A DNA stretch of 42,613 nt from Nitrospira lenta (GTDB lineage: Bacteria; Nitrospirota; Nitrospiria; Nitrospirales; Nitrospiraceae). This document shows positions 24,821 to 33,282 of this stretch, one piece after another; position 1 is the first letter of the stretch; each line of letters starts with the position of its first letter. A program made the translations under genes and the position numbers. The stretch lies in assembly GCA_945905765.1 (NCBI GenBank), contig CAMDPZ010000014.1, positions 1 to 42,613 on the forward strand. The letters are read 5' to 3'. The notes under the pieces are model-generated. The model was not told where the DNA came from, made no database searches, and saw only the letters and a list, made by a program, of their open reading frames with translations.

Positions 24821-24832
24821 GGGTATGACGGT

Positions 24833-26602
24833 TTAGAGATAATGCCCGGTCGTGACGGTTTCGATCTGGCGCGACTCGCCAAGGCTCCCGCTGATCGTGC
24901 GAAGATGCACGATCTTTTCGCCCTTCTTCCCGGAGACCTTCGCCCAATCGTCAGGATTGGTCGTATTGGGGAGATCTTCGTGCTCCTTGAACTCCTCACG
25001 AATCGCGCGGATCAAATCCTCGGAACGGAGGCCCCGGCCCTCCTTCGCGATCACCCGCTTCACGGCAAATTTTTTCGCGCGCGACACAATACCCTCAATC
25101 AGCGCCCCGCTCGCGAAATCCTTGAAGTAGAGCACTTCCTTTTCCCCGTTTGCGTAGGTGACTTCGATGAACTTATTTTCTTCCGAGGACGCATACATCG
25201 CCTCGACCGTGAGATCGGCCATCTGCGCGACCAAGGCCTTGGCATCTCCGCCATGGCGTTTCAGGTCCTCCTCGGCAAAGGGCAGGTCGACGCTCAAATA
25301 TTTCGAGAAAATATCCTTGGCCGCCACCGCATCGGGACGTCCCACTTTCACCTTCACATCCAGCCGGCCGGCGCGAAGGACCGCCGGATCGATGAGATCC
25401 TGACGATTGCTGGCGCCGATCACGATCACATTGCGAAGCCGTTCCACCCCGTCGATTTCCGAAAGAAACTGCGGGACGATCGTCGATTCGATATCGGAGG
25501 AGATCCCCGTGCCTCGCGTTCTAAAGAGCGCGTCCATTTCGTCGAAAAACACGATGACGGGATTGCCATCCGCCGCCCGCTCCTTCGCCTTCTTGAACAC
25601 TTCGCGGACTTGGCGCTCGGACTCCCCGACATATTTATTGAGCAACTCCGGTCCCTTCACATGCAAGAAGTAACTCCGCACTTCCTTGCCTGTGAGATGC
25701 CCGAGCTTCTTCGCAATCGAATTCGCGACGGCCTTGGCGATCAAGGTTTTCCCGCAGCCAGGCGGGCCATAGAGCAGGACCCCCTTAGGAGCGCTCAGCT
25801 TATACTCTGAAAAGAGGGTCGGATGAAGGAACGGCAGCTCCACCGCATCACGGACCTGCTCCAATTCGTGCTGCAACCCGCCGATGTGCTCATAATCGAC
25901 ATCGGGCACTTCCTCCAACACCAACTCTTCCGCCTCGGACTTGGGAAGCTTTTCGATGACATAGCCGGAACGGGGGTCGTAGAGGAGGTGGTCGCCGACA
26001 CTTAATCGCTCACCCAGAAGCGGGTCGCCCAGCTCCGCCACCTTTTCTTCATCGAAATGCAGCGTGACCAAGGCGCGGTTGCCTTCCAGCACATCCTTGA
26101 GCCTTACGACTTCACCCTGGATATCGAAGCCCTTCACCTCAATGACGTTCAACGCTTCGTTCAGGACCACTTCCTGCCCCTTGCGCAAAGTCTTGCCATT
26201 GATCGAGGGATGCAGGCTGACCTTCATCTTCCTGCCCGACACATAGACATTGCCGGTTTCATCGGCATTGAGGCTGGAAAAGATGGCGTAGGTCGAGGGA
26301 GGCGCAGTTAGCGTTTCAACTTCGGCGCGCAACGTTTCAATCTGCGCCTTCGCTTCCTGGAGCGTGGCGACGAGCTTGTCGTTCTGTTTGGTGGCCTGGT
26401 CGAGCTGGTAGCGGGATTGGTAGAGCCGACGGATTTCTTCTTCCATCGACTGGATCTGCACGCGAAGCTTTTCCACCTCGCGCGTATGTTCGTCGTTGCG
26501 TGGGGCCACGTCCGTTTCTCCCTCAGTCAACCGCTTCGTGATCTGCGTGACGGAATCTCGGAGAGACCGGAATCGACTCGGACTGTCTTGCTTGCCAGCC
26601 AT
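24833..26602 (-). CDS. arc: Proteasome-associated AAA ATPase (ARC/Mpa)
   Basis: Hexameric unfoldase that recognises tagged proteins with its coiled coil and feeds them to the 20S core. 589 residues from ATG 26602. An N-terminal coiled coil (about 35-100) is followed by two OB domains (about 100-225) and an AAA domain. The AAA domain carries Walker A GPPGCGKT (about 279-286), pore-1 region KYVGESER, and Walker [12 protein letters not shown]. The C-terminal GHYL matches the penultimate-Tyr docking tail (GQYL in mycobacteria) that inserts into alpha-ring pockets. Start alternatives: TTG 26623 adds seven residues and has AAGGGG only two bases away, so ATG is preferred. Confidence 0.94.
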   Translation of the reverse strand: MAGKQDSPSRFRSLRDSVTQITKRLTEGETDVAPRNDEHTREVEKLRVQIQSMEEEIRRLYQSRYQLDQATKQNDKLVATLQEAKAQIETLRAEVETLTAPPSTYAIFSSLNADETGNVYVSGRKMKVSLHPSINGKTLRKGQEVVLNEALNVIEVKGFDIQGEVVRLKDVLEGNRALVTLHFDEEKVAELGDPLLGERLSVGDHLLYDPRSGYVIEKLPKSEAEELVLEEVPDVDYEHIGGLQHELEQVRDAVELPFLHPTLFSEYKLSAPKGVLLYGPPGCGKTLIAKAVANSIAKKLGHLTGKEVRSYFLHVKGPELLNKYVGESERQVREVFKKAKERAADGNPVIVFFDEMDALFRTRGTGISSDIESTIVPQFLSEIDGVERLRNVIVIGASNRQDLIDPAVLRAGRLDVKVKVGRPDAVAAKDIFSKYLSVDLPFAEEDLKRHGGDAKALVAQMADLTVEAMYASSEENKFIEVTYANGEKEVLYFKDFASGALIEGIVSRAKKFAVKRVIAKEGRGLRSEDLIRAIREEFKEHEDLPNTTNPDDWAKVSGKKGEKIVHLRTISGSLGESRQIETVTTGHYL

Positions 26603-26660
26603 GGCGCGACTCGAAGAATCCAAAACCCCTTACGGAATCAGGGAGCCCTTGTCAGGGCGA

Positions 26661-26689
26661 ATTCTATCACCAGCCCCAGGGGTGGTCAA
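26661..26689 (-). promoter_or_regulatory. Sigma-70 promoter of the proteasome operon
   Basis: Minus strand: -35 TTGACC (26689-26684), 17-bp spacer, -10 TAGAAT (26666-26661). The predicted start near 26654 gives a leader of about 50 nt to the ARC ATG. It lies in the 113-bp gap after thiE, so the proteasome genes can be expressed independently of the thi genes. Confidence 0.75.
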
Positions 26690-26715
26690 CCGGACTGAAA
26701 CAGCGGCAACAGCTA

Positions 26716-27348
26716 TCATGGCAGACACATCACAGCATCGAGCAACTCGCGCGTCGCCGACTCCACATCCTCCGCGCCAAGAATCGCCGTAATCACCGCC
26801 ACGCCAAAAGCTCCGGCCTGCCGCATATCGCGGGCGCGAGCCGCGGTGACTCCGCCAATCCCCACAATCGGAATGCGGACAGCCAAACAGGCCTTTTCAA
26901 GCGTCTGGATACCGAGCGGCGCACCGAAGGCCTGTTTGGAGGGGGTCTCATAGATCGGACCAAGAATCACATAGTCTGCGCCCTGGGACTCAGCCTGCAC
27001 CGCTTCCTCGACTCCATGCACGGAAATACCCAGCAGACGATCAGCTCCCAGCAACCGCCGCGCAACCGAAACAGGCAGACTGTTGCTGCGCAGATGGACC
27101 CCGGCTCCCTCCAACGACAACGCCACATCGATCCGATCGTTGATAAGGAGTTGCGATCCGCCAGCATGCGTCAGGGCCTGCACTTCCTGCGCAAGCGCCA
27201 CGAGTTCTCTGACCGGGAGATCGCGCTCACGGAGTTGGATGGCAGGGGCTGCAACCGAAAGCACACGTTGGAGCAAAGGAACGAGAGGCCGCCCCTTCGT
27301 CTGATGGCGATCCGTAACGACAAAAAGTCGGCTGGAGAGTGTCACCAT
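26716..27348 (-). CDS. thiE: Thiamine phosphate synthase
   Basis: Joins the thiazole and pyrimidine (HMP-PP) halves to thiamine monophosphate. 210 residues from ATG 27348 (a TTG two codons earlier is also possible); no strong Shine-Dalgarno. TIM barrel with RLFVVTDR, the pyrophosphate-binding IQLRERDLP, LLINDRIDVALSLEGAGVHLRSNSLPV, LGISVHG, DYVILGPIYETPSKQ and GIGGVTAARA. It follows thiG in the same direction, separated by palindromic element copy 3. Confidence 0.94.
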   Translation of the reverse strand: MVTLSSRLFVVTDRHQTKGRPLVPLLQRVLSVAAPAIQLRERDLPVRELVALAQEVQALTHAGGSQLLINDRIDVALSLEGAGVHLRSNSLPVSVARRLLGADRLLGISVHGVEEAVQAESQGADYVILGPIYETPSKQAFGAPLGIQTLEKACLAVRIPIVGIGGVTAARARDMRQAGAFGVAVITAILGAEDVESATRELLDAVMCLP

Positions 27349-27400
27349 CGGCAACGCAGTAAATCAAAGGTGCTGAGAACTGAGTACTGGATGCTAAGCA

Positions 27401-27521
27401 GGATGCTCAAAACGGCTGTCCAGCAAGGCCGCAGGCGAATCGAAACCGGAGGCGTACCCTCAGGGGTACGTTGAGGATTTCGATGAGCCGAGAACGACGC
27501 TGGCGGCCGTTTTCAGCATCC
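27401..27521. repeat. ~120-bp palindromic intergenic element, copy 3 (opposite orientation)
   Basis: Ends GGATGCTCAAAACGGCTGTC and the inverted partner (GGCCGTTTTCAGCATCC), with a central GTACCCTCAGGGGTAC hairpin. Inverted relative to copies 1 and 2. It lies two bases beyond the thiG stop and upstream of thiE, so it may attenuate or process thi mRNA between the two genes. The bases just outside (27371-27390) also contain a small CTGAGAACTGAGTACTG repeat. Confidence 0.9.
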
Positions 27522-27523
27522 GG

Positions 27524-28297
27524 TTAAAGCATCCCTTCGATCGGGCTACTCGCCGTCGCATACAGCTTTCTCGGGATACGTCCGGCTTTATAGGCCAACC
27601 GCCCGGCATAGACCCCGTATTTCATCGCTTCGGCCATGGCAATGGGATCTTTGGCCCCGGCAATGGCCGTGTTCATGAGGACTGCGTCCGCCCCCAGCTC
27701 CATCGCAAAGGCTGCATCGGAAGCAGTCCCGACTCCGGCATCCACGATGATCGGCACCTTGATCATCTCCATGATGATCTTCAAATTATACGGATTGCGG
27801 ATGCCGAGGCCCGACCCGATCGGCGCGGCCAAGGGCATGACGGCGGGACAGCCGACGTCCACCAGCTTCTGCGCCACGATAGGATCGTCATTCGTATAGG
27901 GCAGGACGATAAAGCCTTCCTTGACGAGAATCCTCGCCGCTTCGATCAAGCCAGCCGTATCGGGAAACAGCGTCCGCTCGTCGCCGAGCACTTCCAGCTT
28001 GATCAAATCTGACACGCCTGCGGCCCTGGCCAAACGGGCGTAGCGCAGCGCATCTTCCACGTTATAACAGCCGGCGGTATTAGGAAGAATGATGTACTTC
28101 TTCGGGTCAAGATAATCGAGCAGGTTCTCTTTGGAGCGATCGGTGATGTTCACGCGCCGCACCGCCACCGTCACCACGTCGGCGCCGGACGCCTCAATGG
28201 CTTTCTTGGTTTCGGCAAAGTCCTTATACTTCCCGGTCCCAACCCACAGCCGGGACGTAAACTCACGACCGGCAATGATCAACGGATCATTCTGCAT
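27524..28297 (-). CDS. thiG: Thiazole synthase
   Basis: Builds the thiazole phosphate of thiamine from deoxyxylulose phosphate, dehydroglycine and the sulfur carried by ThiS thiocarboxylate. 257 residues, family length. Visible: N-terminal [67 protein letters not shown] with the Schiff-base Lys, [15 protein letters not shown], and [37 protein letters not shown] 28297 overlaps the end of thiS by 11 bp, and GGGAGAGGGG inside thiS is its ribosome binding site. Confidence 0.97.
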   Translation of the reverse strand: MQNDPLIIAGREFTSRLWVGTGKYKDFAETKKAIEASGADVVTVAVRRVNITDRSKENLLDYLDPKKYIILPNTAGCYNVEDALRYARLARAAGVSDLIKLEVLGDERTLFPDTAGLIEAARILVKEGFIVLPYTNDDPIVAQKLVDVGCPAVMPLAAPIGSGLGIRNPYNLKIIMEMIKVPIIVDAGVGTASDAAFAMELGADAVLMNTAIAGAKDPIAMAEAMKYGVYAGRLAYKAGRIPRKLYATASSPIEGML

Positions 28298-28547
28298 GGA
28301 CGAAACCCCTCTCCCTGACGTGAGAGCCCATCGGCGCGCCGCCGCCGATGAAGCTCAAAATTTCCAATCGATCGCCCGCGTGAAGACTTCGACCATCGAA
28401 ATCTTTGCGATCCAATATTTCCAAGTTCAACTCTACTGCTACGCGTTCAGTCTTGATGGCGAGATCCCGCAGCAGATCCCCGACCGTGGCATCGGCCCGA
28501 CAGGCCCGCGCTTCGCCATTCACCTGAATTTGAATCGTCTCTGCCAT
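28287..28547 (-). CDS. thiS: Sulfur carrier protein ThiS with a C-terminal extension
   Basis: Beta-grasp sulfur carrier; the C-terminal Gly-Gly is normally adenylated and converted to a thiocarboxylate for ThiG. 86 residues, longer than the usual ~66. The body ([12 protein letters not shown]...[15 protein letters not shown]...[13 protein letters not shown]) is typical, but the Gly run (68-70) is followed by 16 more residues ([16 protein letters not shown]) before the stop. The extension DNA also carries the thiG ribosome binding site. Unless processed, the Gly-Gly end would be blocked. The start is ATG 28547, only eight bases from a -10 box. Confidence 0.9.
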   Translation of the reverse strand: MAETIQIQVNGEARACRADATVGDLLRDLAIKTERVAVELNLEILDRKDFDGRSLHAGDRLEILSFIGGGAPMGSHVRERGFVHAE

Positions 28548-28555
28548 CGCCGCTC

Positions 28556-28585
28556 ATCCTAGGGGACCAGAAATCTGGTTGTCAA
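28556..28585 (-). promoter_or_regulatory. Promoter of thiSGE with a palindrome in the spacer
   Basis: Minus strand: -35 TTGACA (28585-28580), 18-bp spacer, -10 TAGGAT (28561-28556). The thiS ATG begins eight bases after the -10, so the transcript would have at most a one- to three-base leader and no room for a TPP riboswitch. The spacer contains a perfect 6-2-6 palindrome, ACCAGAAATCTGGT (28566-28579), placed where an operator would block RNA polymerase. Confidence 0.65.
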
Positions 28586-28654
28586 CAAACCCCGTCTTGC
28601 TCCGCCCCTTGCCTCCACCGCCATGACCACGTCACAATACCAGCACCACAGCCT

Positions 28655-29155
28655 ATGATGCCTACCCCGCAACAGAATCAGCAGATCGCCACCATCTTTC
28701 GGTCGATGGCAGAGCGGTTAGCCTCGCAACGGGCGAACCCCTATCGGGTCAGGGCCTACCGAAAGGCAGCCGATACCATCGAAAGCTTGGAGGAAGACAT
28801 TGCAACAGTCGCCGCACGACAGGCGCTGGAAGAACTTGATGGAATAGGCCGTGACCTGGCGGATAAAATTGAAGAGTTTCTCAAAACCGGCAGGATCCAG
28901 GCCTATGAAGCCTTGAGAACGCCACTCCCCGAAACCGTGAAGGCCTGGGCTCAGCTCCCCGGACTGTCCGAATCGCTCGTGGCCTACCTCTACACCAGAC
29001 TCTGCATCACCACTTTGACCGATCTGGAACGGCTGGTACGGTCGCATCTACTGCGCACCGTGCCAGGGTTCTCAGGATCGGAAGAACGGCTGCTGGAGGC
29101 GATTACCGCCTCGCAACAGCCGGTCCCTCTTACGACGCCCGAGGAAGCTCCTTAA
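28655..29155 (+). CDS. Stand-alone Pol beta/PolX N-terminal-like helix-hairpin-helix protein
   Basis: 166 residues. The first ~80 (IATIFRSMAERLASQRANPYRVRAYRKAADTIESLEEDI...LDGIGRDLADKIEEFLKTGRI) match the 8-kDa lyase-like domain and first hairpin of bacterial PolX. The rest has further hairpin-like GL/GF turns (LPGLSESLVAYLY, VPGFSGSEERLLEAI). The polymerase palm and PHP exonuclease domains are absent. Probably binds DNA, perhaps gapped ends; function unknown. No Shine-Dalgarno is seen before ATG 28655. Its 3' end overlaps ctpA by 26 bp tail to tail. Confidence 0.75.
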   Translation: MMPTPQQNQQIATIFRSMAERLASQRANPYRVRAYRKAADTIESLEEDIATVAARQALEELDGIGRDLADKIEEFLKTGRIQAYEALRTPLPETVKAWAQLPGLSESLVAYLYTRLCITTLTDLERLVRSHLLRTVPGFSGSEERLLEAITASQQPVPLTTPEEAP

Positions 29156-30497
29156 AGATCTTCCAGGTCTTCAACATCTCCACCGCCTTCTGCAGCTGGA
29201 CGTCCTGCTCGAGCAGGGGATCGCCCATGGCATCGACGGGAGCAAGCTGAGGCAGAACGCCGCCCTTTGACTGGCCCGCGTCCTGGCCCTTGGCAGCCGC
29301 CGGTTGCTCTTTCCCCGGTGCGACAACAGATTTCGCCTGCTTCGGCTCCCCATCCTTTTCACCGGGGGTCGCCTCGCCGGCCTTCGCAACGGTCACAGGA
29401 GGTTGGGCCTTCACGACAATATCAGGCGTGATACCGGTCGATTGGATTGAGCGCCCTTTCGGGGTGTAGTACTTCGCCGTCGTCAAGCGGAGGCCGGACC
29501 CATCCCCTAGCGGAAGAATCGTTTGCACCGATCCCTTGCCAAACGACGTCGTGCCGACAATCACGGCACGCCCGTAATCTTGTAACGCGCCAGCCACGAT
29601 CTCGGAGGCGCTGGCCGATCCTTCATTGATGAGAATAATCATGGGCGAATCGTCCATCTGATCTTTCCCCTTGGCGATCCATTCGTCCTTTTTGCTCTCG
29701 CGGCCCTTGGTATAGACCACGAGCTTGCCGCCAGGGAGAAACTGCTCGGAGACCTCAACCGACGCGGTCAACAGCCCGCCGGGATTGTTGCGAAGATCCA
29801 GGATCGTCGCCTGGAGCTTGAGCTCTTTGAACTGCTTGAGGACCTTGCCCAGATCCCGTCCAGTCGATTCCTGAAACTGCGTCAGCCGGACGTAGCCGAT
29901 ATTGTCCAGCACCTTCGACTTCACACTCTCGATCTTGATGGTGTCGCGGACCAGCGTAAATTGGAGGGGATCGGGCGTCCCCTCCCGCTGAATCGTCAAA
30001 TTCACCTTCGAGCCCTTGGGACCGCGCATCTTCTGCACCGCATCCATCAACGTGAGGTCTTTGGTCGTTTCGTCGTTCACCTTGGTAATGAAATCGCCCG
30101 CCTTGATCCCGGCTCGATAGGCCGGCGTGCCCTCGATAGGCGCAATTACCGCCAGACGGTTTTCCTTCACGCCGATCTGGATGCCGACGCCTCCGAACTC
30201 CCCCTTCGTCTCCACCTGCATTTCCTTATACATGTCCGGCGTCATGTAGGCCGAATGGGGATCGAGGGTGGAGAGCATCCCGCGGATGGCCCCCTGGACA
30301 AGATCCTTCACCTTCGTTTCATCGACATAGTTCTTTTGAACCTGAGTCAGCACCTCGGAAAATGTTTTCAGCTCTTCATAGGTTTCCGTGGCATGCCCGG
30401 TCCGCTCCCAGCCCTTGCCGAGCATCACACCCAAGACCAAGGCCACCACCACTGTCGGCCCAACCATCCAGAATCGTTTCCGGGGATACTGTTCCAT
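29130..30497 (-). CDS. ctpA: S41-family carboxyl-terminal processing protease
   Basis: Periplasmic serine protease that trims C-termini. 455 residues from ATG 30497, preceded by AAAGGACG; the longer frame is rejected. Membrane anchor/signal 10-27, PDZ domain about 100-175 (GGVGIQIGV...GIKAGDFITKVN), and the catalytic pair Ser 296 (EGSASASEI) and Lys 321 (SFGKGSVQ), spaced 25 residues as in E. coli Prc. A Pro/Ala/Lys-rich linker (about 370-420) precedes a short helical tail. Lying after envC, it may process an envelope hydrolase or divisome factor. Confidence 0.95.
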   Translation of the reverse strand: MEQYPRKRFWMVGPTVVVALVLGVMLGKGWERTGHATETYEELKTFSEVLTQVQKNYVDETKVKDLVQGAIRGMLSTLDPHSAYMTPDMYKEMQVETKGEFGGVGIQIGVKENRLAVIAPIEGTPAYRAGIKAGDFITKVNDETTKDLTLMDAVQKMRGPKGSKVNLTIQREGTPDPLQFTLVRDTIKIESVKSKVLDNIGYVRLTQFQESTGRDLGKVLKQFKELKLQATILDLRNNPGGLLTASVEVSEQFLPGGKLVVYTKGRESKKDEWIAKGKDQMDDSPMIILINEGSASASEIVAGALQDYGRAVIVGTTSFGKGSVQTILPLGDGSGLRLTTAKYYTPKGRSIQSTGITPDIVVKAQPPVTVAKAGEATPGEKDGEPKQAKSVVAPGKEQPAAAKGQDAGQSKGGVLPQLAPVDAMGDPLLEQDVQLQKAVEMLKTWKIFKELPRAS

Positions 30498-30526
30498 AAT
30501 AATAACGTCCTTTCCTCTTCCGTTCC

Positions 30527-31714
30527 CTATCGCCTTGCCAACCATTGGAGAGGATCCAGCGGCTCCGCCCCCTCGCGCAACTCAAAGTATAAAGTATTTT
30601 CACCCGTCATGCCCGTATCGCCCGTTTCGCCGATCGACTGCCCGGCGCCCACCTGCGCCCCCACCGCCGCAAGGATCTTCGACGCATGGGCATAGAGCGA
30701 AAAGAACCCGTTCGCATGATCAAGGATTATAACGAGTCCATAGCCTTTCAACCAGTCCGCATAGACGACAGACCCTGGCATCACCGCATGGATGGCGCTC
30801 CCCTCGACCGCCTTGATCTCAATGCCTCGACGCTGCACATAGGTATTGAAGGTCGGATGTTTCTGGCGCCCGAAGAAGGAAATCACTTTTCCGTCGGCCG
30901 GCCAGGGCAAGCCCCCCTTCACACCCCGCGGGGCAAGCCCTCCGACGGGAGGACGGACCGCGGTCGCGCGGCGGCGCGTCTCCAATTCATGCAACAGACT
31001 ATCGATACGAGAGGCGGACCGCTCCAATTCCTGAAGCGCATGTTCGTAGGATTCTTTTTGCTGGGTGATTTTGGTCAGATAGATGTGCTTTTCCTTCTTG
31101 ACCGACTTGATTTCCCCCAGATGTTTTTCGGTGCTTTGCTTGTACGAAAGCATCCCGATCCGCGCTTCTTCCCTCTGCCGCTCCACCTGCTCCATCCTGG
31201 CCATATCGGCCTTGAACGTGCCCATGAGGGCATAATCCCGCTCGGACACGGCCGAGAGATATTGGAGCCTCCGCTGGAAATCTCCGTACGAGTCGGAGGC
31301 GAGCAGGGTCTTCCAATAGCCGAAGCGCCCTTCCATATATTGGACCCGCAACCGCGCCAGAATCGCATCCTGCCGTTCCCGCACGCTAATGCCCAACCCG
31401 GCAAGCTGCGCATTGATAGATTCGATTTCCTGATCCTTCTTACGCAGCTTACGGCTGATCTCCTGATGCGCTTGCTTGTACTGGAGCAGCCGTTCATCCA
31501 GCGTCTGAATTCCCTGCAGCAGCGACTCGCGCTTCTTCCCTGCCTCATCGGCCTGTTTACGCTTCTCCTCGATCTTATTTTTAAGCTGTTCGAGCGCCTT
31601 CCGCTCTTTTTCGATCTTGTCGGTGATCGGATCGGCGACTGCAGCCATGGGCCAGGAGAGAGCCAGGAGCCCCCAAACCATCACTCCGACCCTGAACCAG
31701 GCCCGACAGGTCAT
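30527..31714 (-). CDS. envC: Murein hydrolase activator EnvC (degenerate LytM domain)
   Basis: Periplasmic partner of FtsEX that activates septal amidases. 395 residues. Signal peptide about 1-27 (AVA/DP), then a long coiled coil (about 30-250, Lys/Glu/Gln-rich) and a C-terminal LytM domain (about 270-390). The LytM active site is lost: the first zinc motif reads RRGIEIKA and the usual HxH is TLYFEL (ENTLYFELREG), so it should activate rather than cut peptidoglycan. The start overlaps the ftsX stop as ATGA, tying its synthesis to FtsX. Confidence 0.93.
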   Translation of the reverse strand: MTCRAWFRVGVMVWGLLALSWPMAAVADPITDKIEKERKALEQLKNKIEEKRKQADEAGKKRESLLQGIQTLDERLLQYKQAHQEISRKLRKKDQEIESINAQLAGLGISVRERQDAILARLRVQYMEGRFGYWKTLLASDSYGDFQRRLQYLSAVSERDYALMGTFKADMARMEQVERQREEARIGMLSYKQSTEKHLGEIKSVKKEKHIYLTKITQQKESYEHALQELERSASRIDSLLHELETRRRATAVRPPVGGLAPRGVKGGLPWPADGKVISFFGRQKHPTFNTYVQRRGIEIKAVEGSAIHAVMPGSVVYADWLKGYGLVIILDHANGFFSLYAHASKILAAVGAQVGAGQSIGETGDTGMTGENTLYFELREGAEPLDPLQWLARR

Positions 31715-32610
31715 GTCCTGGCCTCGCCAAAACGCCTGATCGACACGAAACTGCCGGCAACTCCCAGCCCCATCCCCACTGCGATCAAGGCCAGGCAGGC
31801 GGAGGGGGGAAAGAAGGCGATGAGATTCTCAAGCCCGGCAAATCGCCCCGTCGTGCGCATTTCCTGCCGAAACAGTTCGTACATGAGCTTGAGCATGGCC
31901 AGCGAGAGCGCGCTGCCCAAGGCGCCGAGCACCGCCCCCTCCACCAGATAGGGGATGCGAATGAAGCTGGTCGTGGCCCCGATGAGCCGCAGAATGGCAA
32001 TCTCATCCCGCCGGGCAAACAGGGTCAGGCGAATGGTATTGGCGATAATGGTCACAGCCGCAGCTGAAAGGATCACGCCAATGCCGACGGCCACCAACTC
32101 AATCGACCGAATCACCGTGGCCAGCGCGTCAATCCAGTCCTGGTTATAGTCGACCTTGGAGACGCCGGCGATCCGGCTCACCCGTTCCGCCCATCGCTTG
32201 ACCAAACCAGAAGACCGGAACGATGGACTGAGCGCGACCACGAAGGAAGCCGGTAAGGGATTCTGGCCCAGCCCCTCAAGCAAATGAGATTCAGAAGGAA
32301 ACTGCGCCTTGAACTCTCCCAGCGCCTGCTCTTTCGAGATGAACAGCAGGGAGGCCACGGCATGATCGCTCCGCAGCTGCTGCTCCACCTTCGCAATCGA
32401 ATCGGCGGCGAGCCGATCCTCCAGATACACCATGATCTTTATATCGTCCTGGAGCCATCCGGCCGCCGCCCGCAAATTGACATAGAGGAGCAAGAAGATA
32501 CCGACGCAAGCCAACGTAAAGGCGGTGGTCAGGATCGCAACCACCGTCGTCATCCGGTTGGTCCGCATATTGACCCAGGATTCTCTCAGGAGATAGGACA
32601 GCATCTTCAC
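31711..32610 (-). CDS. ftsX: Cell division protein FtsX (permease-like)
   Basis: 299 residues. Cytoplasmic N-terminus (SYLLRESWVNMRTNRMTT), first transmembrane helix about 25-48, a periplasmic domain (about 50-170) that in the family binds EnvC, then three helices of the FtsX/MacB domain (about 175-295; VGIGVILSAAAVTIIANTIRLTLFARRDEIAILRLIGAT). Four-base overlaps with ftsE upstream and envC downstream make a coupled ftsE-ftsX-envC unit. Confidence 0.95.
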   Translation of the reverse strand: MKMLSYLLRESWVNMRTNRMTTVVAILTTAFTLACVGIFLLLYVNLRAAAGWLQDDIKIMVYLEDRLAADSIAKVEQQLRSDHAVASLLFISKEQALGEFKAQFPSESHLLEGLGQNPLPASFVVALSPSFRSSGLVKRWAERVSRIAGVSKVDYNQDWIDALATVIRSIELVAVGIGVILSAAAVTIIANTIRLTLFARRDEIAILRLIGATTSFIRIPYLVEGAVLGALGSALSLAMLKLMYELFRQEMRTTGRFAGLENLIAFFPPSACLALIAVGMGLGVAGSFVSIRRFGEART

Positions 32611-33275
32611 GACGACACCCCCTGCTCCGGCAACAACCGGCCCTGTGACAGGGTGAGCACCCGCCGATTCGCCTGCGCCATGACCAGAGGATCATGCGTC
32701 GCCACGACAACCGTCGTGCCGCGCGCATTAATGGTTTTGAACAGCTCGATGATCTCAACGGTCAAGGCCGGGTCTAAATTGCCGGTCGGCTCATCGGCCA
32801 GCAAGAGGACCGGGCTGTTTACGATCGCGCGCGCGATGCAGACCCGTTGCTGCTCCCCCGTCGAAAGGCCGGCTGGAAGCTGGTCCCGCTTATGCTCGAT
32901 CCCGACCGCCCGCAAGGCCTCCGTAACTTTCCGGCTGATATCGTCGGCAGACACGCCTTGCACCAGCAAGGGCAGCGCCACATTGTCGAAAACGGATTTC
33001 TTCGGCAAGAGCCGAAAGTCCTGGAACACCGTTCCCACCTTGCGGCGTAAATAGGGAATGTCGGACTGCTTCAGCGTCGTCACGTTTTTCTGATGGACGA
33101 AGACCTGCCCCTCATCGGGCCGTTCCGCCCCGATGAGCAGCCGCAAGAGGGTCGACTTGCCTGCTCCGCTAGGCCCCATGAGCAGAACGAATTCCCCTTT
33201 ACCGATCTCGAGGGTGACGTCGGAGAGCGCCGACCGCTGATCATACCGTTTCGACACATGGATTAATTGAATCAT
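32607..33275 (-). CDS. ftsE: Cell division ATP-binding protein FtsE
   Basis: ABC ATPase that drives conformational signalling through FtsX to EnvC at the septum. 222 residues. Walker A GPSGAGKS (34-41), Q-loop VFQDFRLLP, signature LSTGEQQR, Walker B LLLADEPTGNLD, and switch His in VATHD. It begins eight bases after the yraN stop, so the division genes continue the ffh-rpsP-trmD transcription unit. The overlap ATGA with ftsX fits the normal pair. Confidence 0.96.
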   Translation of the reverse strand: MIQLIHVSKRYDQRSALSDVTLEIGKGEFVLLMGPSGAGKSTLLRLLIGAERPDEGQVFVHQKNVTTLKQSDIPYLRRKVGTVFQDFRLLPKKSVFDNVALPLLVQGVSADDISRKVTEALRAVGIEHKRDQLPAGLSTGEQQRVCIARAIVNSPVLLLADEPTGNLDPALTVEIIELFKTINARGTTVVVATHDPLVMAQANRRVLTLSQGRLLPEQGVSS

Positions 33276-33282
33276 CGTCCCT

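Noticed and set aside
28548-28654. TPP riboswitch upstream of thiS
   Set aside because: No THI-box core is visible and the predicted promoter leaves no transcribed leader.
30527-31714. Active M23 peptidase in place of EnvC
   Set aside because: The zinc ligands of the LytM domain are replaced (RRGIEIKA, TLYFEL), and the place after ftsX fits the EnvC activator.
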